Shown here one piece after another: positions 26,199 through 34,841 of a stretch of 64,000 nt of DNA. The translations under genes were made by a program, and so were the position numbers. Numbering within the stretch: position 1 is the first letter of the stretch; every line of letters begins with the position of its first letter. Source of the DNA: WHSW01 sp963769945 (GTDB lineage: Bacteria; Actinomycetota; Thermoleophilia; Solirubrobacterales; 70-9); contig CAVYOA010000013.1 of assembly GCA_963769945.1 (NCBI GenBank), forward strand, positions 124,001 through 188,000, given 5' to 3'. The notes under the pieces are model-generated. The model saw only the letters and a program-made list of their open reading frames with translations, was not told where the DNA came from and did not search any database.

Positions 26199-27289
26199 TC
26201 GGTTGCGACCCCCAGGCTGCGCTCGATCTCGGCAACGGAGCCCTCGGCGGGATCGAAGAACTCGGTGGCCACCGTCTCCCAGCCGCCGAACTCCTCGATC
26301 GTGAACAGGTCCTTCGGCTGCGGGAATTCATCCTCGTACTCGGCGAGGATCTTCTCGTTGACCGGGCGGTAGCCCGACTCGGCCCAAGCTCGCTGGCCCT
26401 CGTCGGTGAGCTGCCAGTCGATGAACGCCTGCGCGGCCTCCGGGTCGTCGGCCTCGGTGGTCACCGCCGACTTTGTTTCGATCAGGATCGTCTCGTCGGG
26501 GATGATGTACTCGAGCTCCTCGCCCGCCTCGATTGCGCCGAGCGCCTCGTTCTCATACGAGAGGAAGACGTCGCCCTTGCCGCCGATGAACGTCTGCAGC
26601 GAGTCACGGGCGCTGGCGTCCTGAACCGGGGTGTTCTCGAGGATCTGGCGCACGAACTCGAGCGCCTCATCCTCGGACTTGCCCTGGGAGATCTGGCTGC
26701 CGTAGGCGGCCATCAGGTTCCAGCGGGCGCCGCCGGAGGTGAACGGGTTCGGCGTGATCACCTCGATCTCGCCGGTGACCAGGTCCTCCCAGGAATCGAT
26801 GTTCTCGGGATTGCCGGGACGGACGCCGATGACGACGACGGAGTTCTGCGTGCCGCCGTTGTACTCGGTGTCCTCGTAATCCTCGGCGACCAAGCCGGCC
26901 TCGACCAGGCGGGTTACGTCGGGCTCGAGCGGCAGGTGCACGAGGTCGGCCGGTAGCCCGGCCTCAACCGCTCGGGACTGGTCCCCCGAGGACCCGAATG
27001 AGTTCTTGAAGGCGACATTGGCGCCCTCCTCGGTCTCGGTGAACCCGGGCTGCAGGTTCTCGACGTAGGCGGTCTCGGGAGTCGAGTAGGCAACGAGGTC
27101 GATCGTGCCGCCGCTGGCGTCGCCGCCGCTGGATTCGTCACTGGAGCCACCGCAAGCGGCAACCCCGAGGGCAAGGACAGCGGTCATCGCCCCAGCTGCG
27201 AGCAGGCGAGCGTCGCCGCGGGGCCGCGCGTCCGCGCGAACCGCGTTCGCGGCCCCGTGGCGACGAAGCTTCTTGGTGAAGCGAGTCAT
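26195..27289 (-). CDS. cysP: Sulfate-binding lipoprotein of the Cys importer
   Basis: A 364-aa substrate-binding protein anchored by the lipobox LGVAACGG (Cys near residue 46) after a basic N-terminus. IDLVAYSTPETAY, FKNSFGSSGDQSRAVEAGLPAD and ITPNPFTSGGARWNLMAAYG are hallmark blocks of periplasmic sulfate-binding proteins (Sbp/CysP), the last being part of the sulfate pocket. ATG 27289 follows AGAAAGG. It opens the cysPTWA operon and is divergent from an Rrf2 gene; an AT-rich stretch at 27305-27335 in the shared upstream region is the likely control site. Confidence 0.95.
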   Translation of the reverse strand: MTRFTKKLRRHGAANAVRADARPRGDARLLAAGAMTAVLALGVAACGGSSDESSGGDASGGTIDLVAYSTPETAYVENLQPGFTETEEGANVAFKNSFGSSGDQSRAVEAGLPADLVHLPLEPDVTRLVEAGLVAEDYEDTEYNGGTQNSVVVIGVRPGNPENIDSWEDLVTGEIEVITPNPFTSGGARWNLMAAYGSQISQGKSEDEALEFVRQILENTPVQDASARDSLQTFIGGKGDVFLSYENEALGAIEAGEELEYIIPDETILIETKSAVTTEADDPEAAQAFIDWQLTDEGQRAWAESGYRPVNEKILAEYEDEFPQPKDLFTIEEFGGWETVATEFFDPAEGSVAEIERSLGVATE

Positions 27290-27304
27290 TTAGTTTGTGA
27301 CCTT

Positions 27305-27335
27305 TCTTGATTGGATTACTTCAGAATACAAACAG
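27305..27335. promoter_or_regulatory. AT-rich control region between cysP and an Rrf2 gene
   Basis: In this GC-rich window the stretch containing TTGATTGGATTACTTCAGAA stands out as AT-rich. It lies 15-45 bp upstream of cysP and about 100 bp before the divergent Rrf2 start, the expected location of an Rrf2 operator and the cysP promoter. The operator itself is inferred from position and composition only. Confidence 0.35.
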
Positions 27336-27430
27336 CGCGGCAGAGTAGCAGACTCGTCGCGAAGCTTTGACGCGACTCAGGCCACCACCGCGATAGTCGC
27401 TTTCCCCCATTGCTGGTAGAGATCCAGGGA

Positions 27431-27886
27431 ATGCGCGTGACCGCAAAGGCCGACTACGGGGTGCGCGCAGTGATCGAGCTGGCCGCCGGCGGCGGCGATC
27501 CCGTCAAGCGCGACACGATCGTCGCCGCGCAGCAGATTCCGCCCAAGTTTCTCGAGAACATCCTCTCCGAGCTGCGCCATGCCGGTCTCGTCGAAAGCCA
27601 GCGCGGATCGGACGGCGGCTACTGGCTCAGCCGTCCGCCGGAACAGATCACCGTTGCCGACGTGATGCGGGCGGTCGAGGGCCCACTGGCAAGCGTGCGC
27701 AACCATCGCCCCGAGACGCTCGAGTACGACGGAGCGGCCGAACCGCTGCAAACGGTGTGGATCGCGCTGCGCCAAACGATGCGTTCGGTCTTGGAGGCAG
27801 TCTCGATCGCCGACCTCGTCAGCGGCGAGCTCAGCGCGCCGATCGTCGAGCTTTCCCACAACCCTGACGCCTGGATCTCTCAATAG
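27431..27886 (+). CDS. Rrf2-family transcription regulator beside the sulfate operon
   Basis: A 151-aa winged-helix regulator, close paralogue of the Rrf2 at 22620 (MRVTAKADYGVRAVIEL, FLENILSELRHAGLVESQRG, GGYWLSRP). It contains no cysteine at all, so it carries no Fe-S cluster; cluster-free Rrf2 proteins such as CymR control sulfur genes, often by sensing O-acetylserine through cysteine synthase. ATG 27431 follows CCAGGGA and matches the paralogue start. Divergent position from cysP supports it as the local regulator. Confidence 0.9.
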   Translation: MRVTAKADYGVRAVIELAAGGGDPVKRDTIVAAQQIPPKFLENILSELRHAGLVESQRGSDGGYWLSRPPEQITVADVMRAVEGPLASVRNHRPETLEYDGAAEPLQTVWIALRQTMRSVLEAVSIADLVSGELSAPIVELSHNPDAWISQ

Positions 27887-27900
27887 GACCCGGCCAGCCG

Positions 27901-28572
27901 ATGCTCGTTCATTTCCTGCGCCATGGCGAGTCGGTCTCAAACGCAGCCCGCGGTCGCGACCTTCCCGATGCCGAAGGCGACTTCCTCACTCAACTCGGGC
28001 GCGATCAGGCCGAGCTCGCCGCCCGCAACCTCGGCGACCTTGGACTGACCCGGCTCTGGGCAAGCCCGATGCGGCGAGCTCAGCAGACAGCCGCGCCGAT
28101 TGCTGCCGAGCTCGGGCTCGAAATCGAGACGCGAGAGGATTTGCGCGAACTGCGCGAAGCCGACGGCCACGCGAGGCTCGAGCCGGGCGAGCAGCGCGGA
28201 CGGCGCTGGTCGGAGTGGATGGCCGACCACGGCGACGATCCTCGCTTCGCGCCCCCGGGTGCGGACTCGTTCGCCGACACGTACGCCCGCGTCGAGAGGG
28301 TCAAGTCACAGCTGCTCGAGCACCCTGATGAGCGCATCCTCGCGATCAGCCACGGCATCTTCCTGCGCTTCTTCTTCGTCCATTCGTTTCTCGGCGACGC
28401 CTTCCAGCCCGCCGAGACGAGGAGGCTGTGGCAGCTGCGCACGCTGAACTGCTCGCTCAGCGCCTTCGAGCACCGCTCGCTTGTCGAGGCGCGCTCGGCT
28501 GCCTATCCCGCGCCAGGCGAGTGGCGCTGCGTCACCTGGATGTCGCGCCCGTGGGATCTGCCTGCGCCGTGA
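27901..28572 (+). CDS. Histidine phosphatase (phosphoglycerate-mutase-like) family protein
   Basis: A 223-aa protein with the catalytic LRHGESVSN at residues 6-14, LTQLGRDQAE near residue 29, SPMRRAQQTA near residue 59 and the second catalytic His in ISHGIFLRFF near residue 150. These define the branch that acts on small phosphorylated metabolites; the substrate cannot be inferred. It starts 14 bp after the Rrf2 gene on the same strand. Its 3' end overlaps the convergent sulfatase by 41 bp. Confidence 0.88.
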   Translation: MLVHFLRHGESVSNAARGRDLPDAEGDFLTQLGRDQAELAARNLGDLGLTRLWASPMRRAQQTAAPIAAELGLEIETREDLRELREADGHARLEPGEQRGRRWSEWMADHGDDPRFAPPGADSFADTYARVERVKSQLLEHPDERILAISHGIFLRFFFVHSFLGDAFQPAETRRLWQLRTLNCSLSAFEHRSLVEARSAAYPAPGEWRCVTWMSRPWDLPAP

Positions 28573-29887
28573 CGATCGTCGTCGGGTCATCCGGCGAGAT
28601 CTGCGATGGGTCGTTGATTTCCGCGCCTGGCGGGGCCGCCACCGGTCCCTGGAGCAGCGGGTCATCGCACTGCGCCATCCAAGCCTCGAGCCGGGCTCTG
28701 AGCTCGTCGCGAACCGCAGCGTTGGCCGGCTCGGCGGCGACGTTGTCGCGCTCGCCCGGGTCGAAGACGAGGTCGTAGAGCTGCTCTGTCTCGAGCCGCT
28801 GCTCAGCCCAGCCACGATCGACCAGCAACTGCTTCGAGGCGCTCTCGTCGCAGTTGGCCAGTACGGGACGCTCGTGGTCGTCGAAGCGACGGATGTACTT
28901 CCAACGCTCGGTTCGGACCGCGCGCTGGGGTTGGTAGGCGGCGTGGTAGGTCATCTCAGAGAACACCGCCTCGTGTAACTGTTCCGTCTCGCCCCGGACC
29001 AGCGGCATCAACGAGCGCCCCTCGAGCCACGGCGGATGCTCGATCCCGGCAAGGTCGCAGATCGTCGGGTAGATGTCGAGATGGGTGACCATCGCATCGA
29101 GCAGCTTGCCGCCGACGAAGCCAGCCGGGCCGCGCATGATCAGCATCACCCCGGTGCCGCGATCGAACAGGGTCGCCTTGGCACCCGGGAAAGCGAGACC
29201 GTGGTCGGTGGTGCAGATGATCAGCGTGTTCTCGACGAGCCCGTGCTCGTGCAGGCCGTTGAGGACCTCGCCGACCCCCTGGTCGAGCGAGCGGGCGCTG
29301 GCCTTGAACGAGGCCATGTCGCGCCGCGTCGCCGGCGTGTCGGGAAGATTCGGCGGCGGCAGCGAATAGAGCGTGTCGCGAACCGAGGTCGGGGCACGAA
29401 AGCTGCGATGGGTCTCGAAGAACCCCACAGAGATGAAGAAGGGCCGGGCTGAGCGCGACATCGCTTCGATCGCCTTCGGCGCGACCTCGTCGGCGTGGGT
29501 GGTGTCGACCGCGATCACCTCGTCGTAGCCGATCGTGTTCGGGTCGATCGAGATGTGTTGCTCGCCGACGAGGGTCGAGCGATAGCCGGCAGGGCGCAGC
29601 GTGTGCACGAGATGGTGGCTGTAGTCGTTGAGCGTCCAGCCGCGGTGTGCAAGGCCGAGCATGCCGTTGCCGGCGCCGCCCTGGCCGGTCAGCAGGCAGG
29701 CTCGGCTGCCCGAGCACGTCGGCATCGCGCAGAACGCCTCGCGAAAGAGAACGCCCTGGTCGGCGAGCAACTGGATGTTGGGAGTCGGCACGGCGTAGCC
29801 GTAGGGCTGCACGTAGCGACCGGTGTCGTGCGAATGGATGTAGAGGATGTTCGGCGGGGGCGTGCCGCCCTGCGCGGCGGCGCTCAC
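28532..29887 (-). CDS. Sulfatase with variant CSGSR active-site motif
   Basis: A 451-aa arylsulfatase-like enzyme without a signal peptide. PNILYIHSHDTGRYVQPYGY at the N-terminus supplies metal ligands. The formylglycine motif near residue 58 reads CSGSRACLLTG, where the usual Pro is Gly; formylation of such a motif is possible but not certain. TDHGLAFPGAKATLFDRG holds other active-site residues. GTG 29887 overlaps the stop of the Stf0 sulfotransferase, so a sulfate-transferring and a sulfate-removing enzyme are translationally coupled. Some relatives act on choline-sulfate, phosphonates or sulfamates. Confidence 0.83.
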   Translation of the reverse strand: MSAAAQGGTPPPNILYIHSHDTGRYVQPYGYAVPTPNIQLLADQGVLFREAFCAMPTCSGSRACLLTGQGGAGNGMLGLAHRGWTLNDYSHHLVHTLRPAGYRSTLVGEQHISIDPNTIGYDEVIAVDTTHADEVAPKAIEAMSRSARPFFISVGFFETHRSFRAPTSVRDTLYSLPPPNLPDTPATRRDMASFKASARSLDQGVGEVLNGLHEHGLVENTLIICTTDHGLAFPGAKATLFDRGTGVMLIMRGPAGFVGGKLLDAMVTHLDIYPTICDLAGIEHPPWLEGRSLMPLVRGETEQLHEAVFSEMTYHAAYQPQRAVRTERWKYIRRFDDHERPVLANCDESASKQLLVDRGWAEQRLETEQLYDLVFDPGERDNVAAEPANAAVRDELRARLEAWMAQCDDPLLQGPVAAPPGAEINDPSQISPDDPTTIVTAQADPTGATSR

Positions 29888-30819
29888 GCGGCGGTGCCGA
29901 CCGCGGGCACCAGGTCGAACTCGGTTCCGAGCTTGAGCTCGGAGTAGCGGCGAGTCCAGTCATCGTTGATGCCGTCGGACTGCTTTCGCATCTTCGGCGC
30001 CAGCTCGATCGTCTCGGGAACATCGATCGCCAGTCGCTGCAGCACGTTGCGAGTCGAGTTCTCGACATCGCCGGCGAAGTTCTCGTAGAGGACGATCACG
30101 GGCTTGATTCCAGCATGCTCGAAGAACGCATCCCAGTGCGCCTCCTCGATCAGGATCTGGTTGAGCAGGTGCTCGATCGCGCCGTAGTGAAAGCGCAGCT
30201 GCGGCCGATGCTCGTCGAGGAAGCTCTGGTAGGGCGGCGCATCGCCGTCGGTCACGCCGGGCGCTCCGGCGGCGGCACCCTCCTGGCGCCAGGTAGCCGT
30301 CTGCACCGCCTTCCACAACGAGACCGCCTGGCGAACCTTGTTCGCACGAACGACACGGACGAAGGTGAGGTCAGGAAAAACATCGGCCAGGAGCTCCGCC
30401 AGCGACAGATCCTGGTAGGCGGGCACGTTGCGCAGCAGGCTGACGAAATCGCCGAAGTAGCCCCACATCAGCTTCGCGCCGAAGATGCCGTTGGCCGTGG
30501 TCCCCACCCCCATCGCCCACTCGAGGTATCGGTCATAGGCGGCGCGGCTCCAAAGCGGCGAGCGCTGGCGCGGCTCCTCGCCAAGCCCGCGCTCGCCGAG
30601 GTGATCGAGAATCGAGCGATCGGTCACGCCCTCGAAGTACTCCTCGGGCCGCCGCGGGCGCCCCGAGTGACGCAGTGCCTCGAAGTACTCCTCGGGCCGA
30701 CCGGCAACGCCCGTCGCCTTGAGCGCCTGACAGACGAGCGTGCTGCCGCTGCGCGGCGTCGCGCAGACGAGGTAGGAGCGTTCGGGAATCACTGCCTGAT
30801 CGCGATCATCATCGTTCAT
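29884..30819 (-). CDS. Stf0-type sulfotransferase
   Basis: A 311-aa PAPS-dependent sulfotransferase resembling mycobacterial Stf0 (trehalose 2-sulfotransferase). SYLVCATPRSGSTLVCQAL near residue 15 is the PAPS loop and GRPEEYFE the family motif. That motif is duplicated: a 22-bp identical stretch recurs 48 bp later and adds 16 residues. VRVVRANKVRQAVSLWKA near residue 155 is also typical. There is no Shine-Dalgarno; TAAGGT lies 8 nt before ATG 30819. Trehalose as the acceptor is only suggested by homology. Confidence 0.85.
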   Translation of the reverse strand: MNDDDRDQAVIPERSYLVCATPRSGSTLVCQALKATGVAGRPEEYFEALRHSGRPRRPEEYFEGVTDRSILDHLGERGLGEEPRQRSPLWSRAAYDRYLEWAMGVGTTANGIFGAKLMWGYFGDFVSLLRNVPAYQDLSLAELLADVFPDLTFVRVVRANKVRQAVSLWKAVQTATWRQEGAAAGAPGVTDGDAPPYQSFLDEHRPQLRFHYGAIEHLLNQILIEEAHWDAFFEHAGIKPVIVLYENFAGDVENSTRNVLQRLAIDVPETIELAPKMRKQSDGINDDWTRRYSELKLGTEFDLVPAVGTAA

Positions 30820-30860
30820 TCCCTACCACCTTAGTCAGGAAAGCCTGCGGAAGCCTCTGG

Positions 30861-32509
30861 CTACTTCACCAGCGAGCGCTTGAACGACGTGTGCAACTCG
30901 CGGTGATCGCTCTCAGGATCGCCGACGGTCCGCTCGAGCTTCATCTCGCCCGCAAGGCCGTTGAAGGTCAGCGTCGCGACCTGGTTGTCGAAGAAGGGGC
31001 CTTCCAGCGCGCGCCAGCGAATCGGGTCGGAGCGGATGCCCGCCAGGCGTGCGAGCGTGCGGCCGATCGCCGCACCCCCGGGCCCGTTCCAGAAGCTGAT
31101 CACCTTGCGCTCGCGATCGTCGAGCGCGTTGCGAAACGGCGAGCAAACCGCCTGCCACACGTGCGACTCGACTCCCGCCGAGCGCGGGAAAGCGACCGCC
31201 GTCAGGTACGCGTGATGGACGTCGCCCGAAAGCACCGTGATCGATGCCGGAGCGGGGCCGAGCTCCCCGAGCCCTTGCGCCTCAACAGATCAGCGAGGCG
31301 GACGAAGGAGTCGCCGAAGCCGCCCCAATGGTCGAAGTCGAGCGCGCGGCGCAGCTTCTCGCCGTAGACCGCGGCCCGCGAGCCCCAGGCTCCGCCCGCC
31401 ACGGCCTCGCCCCAGCGCTCCAGGTAATGCAGGCCCGGCGCCATCAGGAAGGGGTCCGAGGTCCCGATCAGCAAATGCTCGAAGTCACCCTCGAGGTTGT
31501 TCTCGAGCCACTCCCACTCTCCGTCGGAGAGCATCGAGCGCTTGCCCTCCTCGAGGACCCGGCCAACGCGCGAGTCGAGGACGATCATCCGCACCTGGCC
31601 GAAGTCGCGGCAGAAGCTCCACTGGGCACCGTCGCGAATCCCGCGCTCGTCATCGGCGACGCTCTCGAGAATCTCGAGCCCGTCGTCGGCCTCGCGGATG
31701 GCCTTCAGCAACTCGCTCTCGCGCAGCAACTGCGGCGAGAGGTTGCCGACGAACTGATAGAGCCAGTAGGAGGCTAGGCCGGCACACTCACGCTCGGCCC
31801 ACCATTCGACGTTCTTCATGTCCTCGACCCAGGCCGCAGAGATGTTCCAGTCGTCGGAGACGTCGTGGTCGTCGACGACCATCGAGACCGAGACGGTCGA
31901 GTACAGCCAGCGGATCTCGGGGTCGATCCACGACTCGCGATACAGGCGCGTGTACTCCTCGAAGTCCTTGATCTCCTCGCCCGGCGGCTTGCGGATGTCG
32001 CGACGCTTTTTCATGAACGCGAGCGTCTCGGGCGAAACCTCGTCGGCGTAGACCTGATCGCCGAGCAGCATCAGCGCGTGCGGCCAGCGCTCGACGTCAG
32101 ATTCGAGCATCTCCTTTGTCAGCGAGAACAGCGCATCAAACTCGCGGCCAACCTCGACTTCGGTCTTGGACAGGGTGTAGGGAGCGTGGTGGGGCAGCGA
32201 GACGCGACAGGAACCGAAACAGAGCCGCAGCTCCTCGCCCTCGGTGATCGTCCGGATCACGCTCGGCGGGAACTCGGAGTCCTCCTCGGGCCAGCGCTTG
32301 ACACCGTCCAGAGCGACCTCGTAGGGGTTCGTCGAGCCGGGCTTGAGACCGTCGACGATTACCAGCGCGTAGTGATGACCGCTGACGCGGAAGGTCTTGT
32401 CGGTGTGGCCGAGCACCTCGACCTCGCACGCCTCCTCGGTCTCGACCCAGATCACCGCCTCGGTCTCGCCGACGTAGCGCAAGACAGGGCCGAGTACCAG
32501 CTTCGCCAT
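30861..32509 (-). CDS. PhoD-like metallophosphatase (single-base frameshift)
   Basis: A phosphoesterase of about 549 aa with a beta-rich N-terminal domain and a calcineurin-like catalytic domain: CFGSCRVSLP near residue 95, MLLGDQVYADE near residue 145 and VVDDHDVSDDW near residue 210. A lost base in a C4 run at 31265-31268 shifts the frame; the second frame supplies the conserved ITVLSGDVHHAYL and the C-terminus to 30861. This is the only clear deletion among the shifts in the window. Cytosolic, since no Tat or Sec signal is present. TAGGTT lies 6 nt before ATG 32509. Confidence 0.85.
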
Positions 32510-32589
32510 CCCAGCAACCTACCCAGGTCAAGCGGAAGGTGAACTAACCGCTCGTGCGGCTGATGCGTCGCATTCGGCCGCGGTTGCCG

Positions 32590-33369
32590 TCAGGCGAGCG
32601 CGGCCAAGCCATCGTCATCTGTCGATGCCTCGGCGTGCAAGCGTTGCGAGATCCGCCCCGCGTGCCGTGCTTCATAGCCGGCTTCAACGGCGAGACGCAT
32701 CGCCGCCGCCATGCGCTCGGGATCGGCTGCTCGCGAGACGGAGCTCGCGAGCAGAACTCCGTCGCAGCCGAGCTCCATCGCCCGGGTGGCATCGGAAGCA
32801 GTGCCGATCCCCGCATCGAGCAGGACGGGCACTTCAGCCGCCTCGACGATGATCCGCAGGTTGTAGGGGTTGCGGATGCCCGCACCCGAGCCGATCGGCG
32901 AGCCCAGCGGCATCACCGCGGCGCAGCCCGCCTCCTCCAAACGCCGCGCGAGCACGGGATCGTCATTGGTGTACGGAAGGACCGTGAAGCCCTCGCCAAC
33001 CAGGGTCTCGGCTGCGTCCAGCAGCTGCGGGGCGTCGGGCAGCAAAGTGCGATCGTCGCCGATCACCTCGAGCTTGATCCAGTCGGTCTCGAGCGCTTCG
33101 CGCGCGAGACGCGCCGTCGCGACCGCTTCCTTTGCCGAATAGCAACCGGCGGTATTCGGCAGGCAAAAGAGGCCGAGGCGGTCGATCACGTCGAGCATCG
33201 AGCCCTGCGACTCGGGATCGACACGGCGCAGCGCGACGGTGACGATCTCGGTCTGCGAAGCGACCAGCGCACGCTCCATCTGCTCGAGCGAGCGAAAGCC
33301 GCCTGTGCCGACGATCAAGCGCGAGCTCCAGGTGCTACCGCCGAGGACGAAAGCCTCAGTGTCAGCCAC
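32590..33369 (-). CDS. thiG: Thiazole synthase ThiG
   Basis: A 259-aa enzyme that builds the thiazole phosphate of thiamine from deoxyxylulose phosphate, ThiS-thiocarboxylate and dehydroglycine. LIVGTGGFRSLEQM near residue 18, LPNTAGCYSAKEAV near residue 70, KLEVIGDD with the Schiff-base Lys near residue 98 and MPLGSPIGSGAGIRNP are diagnostic. GTG 33369 overlaps thiS by 8 nt; the longer frame only translates thiS out of frame. It ends the thiO-thiS-thiG operon. Confidence 0.97.
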   Translation of the reverse strand: MADTEAFVLGGSTWSSRLIVGTGGFRSLEQMERALVASQTEIVTVALRRVDPESQGSMLDVIDRLGLFCLPNTAGCYSAKEAVATARLAREALETDWIKLEVIGDDRTLLPDAPQLLDAAETLVGEGFTVLPYTNDDPVLARRLEEAGCAAVMPLGSPIGSGAGIRNPYNLRIIVEAAEVPVLLDAGIGTASDATRAMELGCDGVLLASSVSRAADPERMAAAMRLAVEAGYEARHAGRISQRLHAEASTDDDGLAALA

Positions 33370-33568
33370 CTTGAATCGCTCCCACGACCTCGACCCGCTG
33401 ACCTTCGGCGAGCAGCGTCTGGTCCCAGGCGCTGCGGGGGACGACCTCGCCGTCGACGGCAACGGCGATCCCGCGGCGATCGGGGTCAGCGCCGCTTCGG
33501 CCCACGGCCTCTGCCACCGTCGCCGTTTCGCCGAGCTCGACCGGTGCGCCGTTGAGCACGATCGTCAC
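33362..33568 (-). CDS. thiS: Sulfur carrier protein ThiS
   Basis: A 68-aa ubiquitin-like carrier ending in the required Gly-Gly (AIQGG), whose C-terminus is thiocarboxylated to donate sulfur to ThiG. MTIVLNGAPVEL at the start and RRGIAVAVDGEVVPR mid-protein are typical. Its ATG overlaps the thiO stop (ATGA) and its end overlaps thiG. ThiF, needed for adenylation, is not in the window. Confidence 0.97.
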   Translation of the reverse strand: MTIVLNGAPVELGETATVAEAVGRSGADPDRRGIAVAVDGEVVPRSAWDQTLLAEGQRVEVVGAIQGG

Positions 33569-34698
33569 GCCGCCACCTCAGTCCCCTCGCGCGCCGCCAC
33601 GAGGTTGTCGGCGATTCTCTTCGCTGTCAGCGGAGCGAGCAGGATCCCATTGCGAAAGTGCCCGCAAGCGAGCATCAGCCCATCGATTGCCCCCGCACCG
33701 ATCAAGGGCAGGTTGTCGGGGGTGGCGGGGCGCAGGCCGGCGATCGCCTCGATCAGCTCGAGCTCGGCGATCTCCGGGAGCGCCCGATAGGCCTCGCGCA
33801 GCAGCTCGTAGACACCGCCTGCGGTGACGCGAACGTCGAACCCCTGCTCCTCAACCGTCGCTCCAACGACGAGGCGGCCATCGGCGTGCGGAACGACGTA
33901 GACGCGTTCAGTGACAACGATGTGCTCGCAGACTGGCTCGTCGCCCGCGACGCTCGCCAGCGTCAGGATCTGTCCCTTGACCGGGCGGATCGGAGGCCGG
34001 GCATGGGCCGGCAGCCACTCGGCACCGGACCACGATCCGGCTGCCACCACGACGGCGCCGGCGCGGTGTTCGTGACCCTCAACCGTGCGCACCCCGCGCA
34101 GTCGGTCGTCCTCGATCACAGCCTCCACGACCTCCGCGGTTTCGATCATGGCGCCGGCGCGGCCTGCCGCGGCGACCAAGCCGGCGATCAGCTTCCGCGG
34201 GTTGACCGCAGCATCGTGGTCGGCGTGAACACCACCGGCGCCACCACCGCGCAGGCCGGGCTCGAGCTCGCGACATTCGCGCGGCACCAGCCACCGCGCC
34301 GAAAGCCCATGAGCCTGCATCAGCGCGAAGCGGCGGCGCAGCTCGGCGGCCTCGTCGCGGTCGAGGGCGACATGCAGCGCCCCCAGCGCCATGTAGCCGA
34401 TATCGGCGCCGCTCTCGCGCGCCAGCTCCGCGGCGAACTCGGGCCAGAGCGCGTGCGAGGCTAGAGCGAGCTCGAGCATGCGGTCCTCACCCCAAGTCGC
34501 CTCCCCGACCGGTGCCAGCATCCCCGCGGCGACGTTCGAGGCCCCGGCCCCGGGGTGGTCGCGCTCGATCACCTTGACGCTGAGTCCGCGCTGGGCGCAG
34601 CGCCAGCCGCAGGCGAGCCCGATCACGCCCGCGCCGACGACGATCACGTCGACGACCGGCGGATTGTGATCCTGAAAGCTTGCGGTTCTTGTCGCCAC
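33565..34698 (-). CDS. thiO: Glycine oxidase ThiO
   Basis: A 377-aa FAD-dependent enzyme that makes dehydroglycine for thiazole synthesis in aerobes. The dinucleotide fold VIVVGAGVIGLACGWRCAQRG is near residue 18, followed by a Glu in VIERDHPGAGAS; the C-terminal GLRPATPDNLPLIG near residue 325 is the family signature. GTG 34698 is preceded by AGGAGAT 7 nt upstream, placed just downstream of the TPP riboswitch, which is expected to expose or hide this site. Confidence 0.95.
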   Translation of the reverse strand: MATRTASFQDHNPPVVDVIVVGAGVIGLACGWRCAQRGLSVKVIERDHPGAGASNVAAGMLAPVGEATWGEDRMLELALASHALWPEFAAELARESGADIGYMALGALHVALDRDEAAELRRRFALMQAHGLSARWLVPRECRELEPGLRGGGAGGVHADHDAAVNPRKLIAGLVAAAGRAGAMIETAEVVEAVIEDDRLRGVRTVEGHEHRAGAVVVAAGSWSGAEWLPAHARPPIRPVKGQILTLASVAGDEPVCEHIVVTERVYVVPHADGRLVVGATVEEQGFDVRVTAGGVYELLREAYRALPEIAELELIEAIAGLRPATPDNLPLIGAGAIDGLMLACGHFRNGILLAPLTAKRIADNLVAAREGTEVAA

Positions 34699-34733
34699 GG
34701 GCGATCTCCTGTCCCGGGCGGGCGAACCTCGAC

Positions 34734-34822
34734 CTCTCCCTACACCGGCATTACCCGGATCAGGTTCAGACGGTCGGCGGCCCGTGCCGCCCTCTCAGCC
34801 CATTGCTGCGGGCTCCCGTTGT
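34734..34822 (-). promoter_or_regulatory. TPP (thi-box) riboswitch
   Basis: On the minus strand the leader holds the conserved CTGAGAG (34792-34798) and ACCTGATCCGG (34755-34765) of the thiamine pyrophosphate aptamer, followed by GTAATGCCGG and the closing GTAGGGAG. The helix between them (GGCGGCACGGGCCGCC) is the variable arm. It lies 35 bp before thiO, so TPP should repress thiO-thiS-thiG. The divergent thiE starts 20 bp beyond it and is outside its control. Confidence 0.93.
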
Positions 34823-34841
34823 CATTGACGATACTCCCCCC

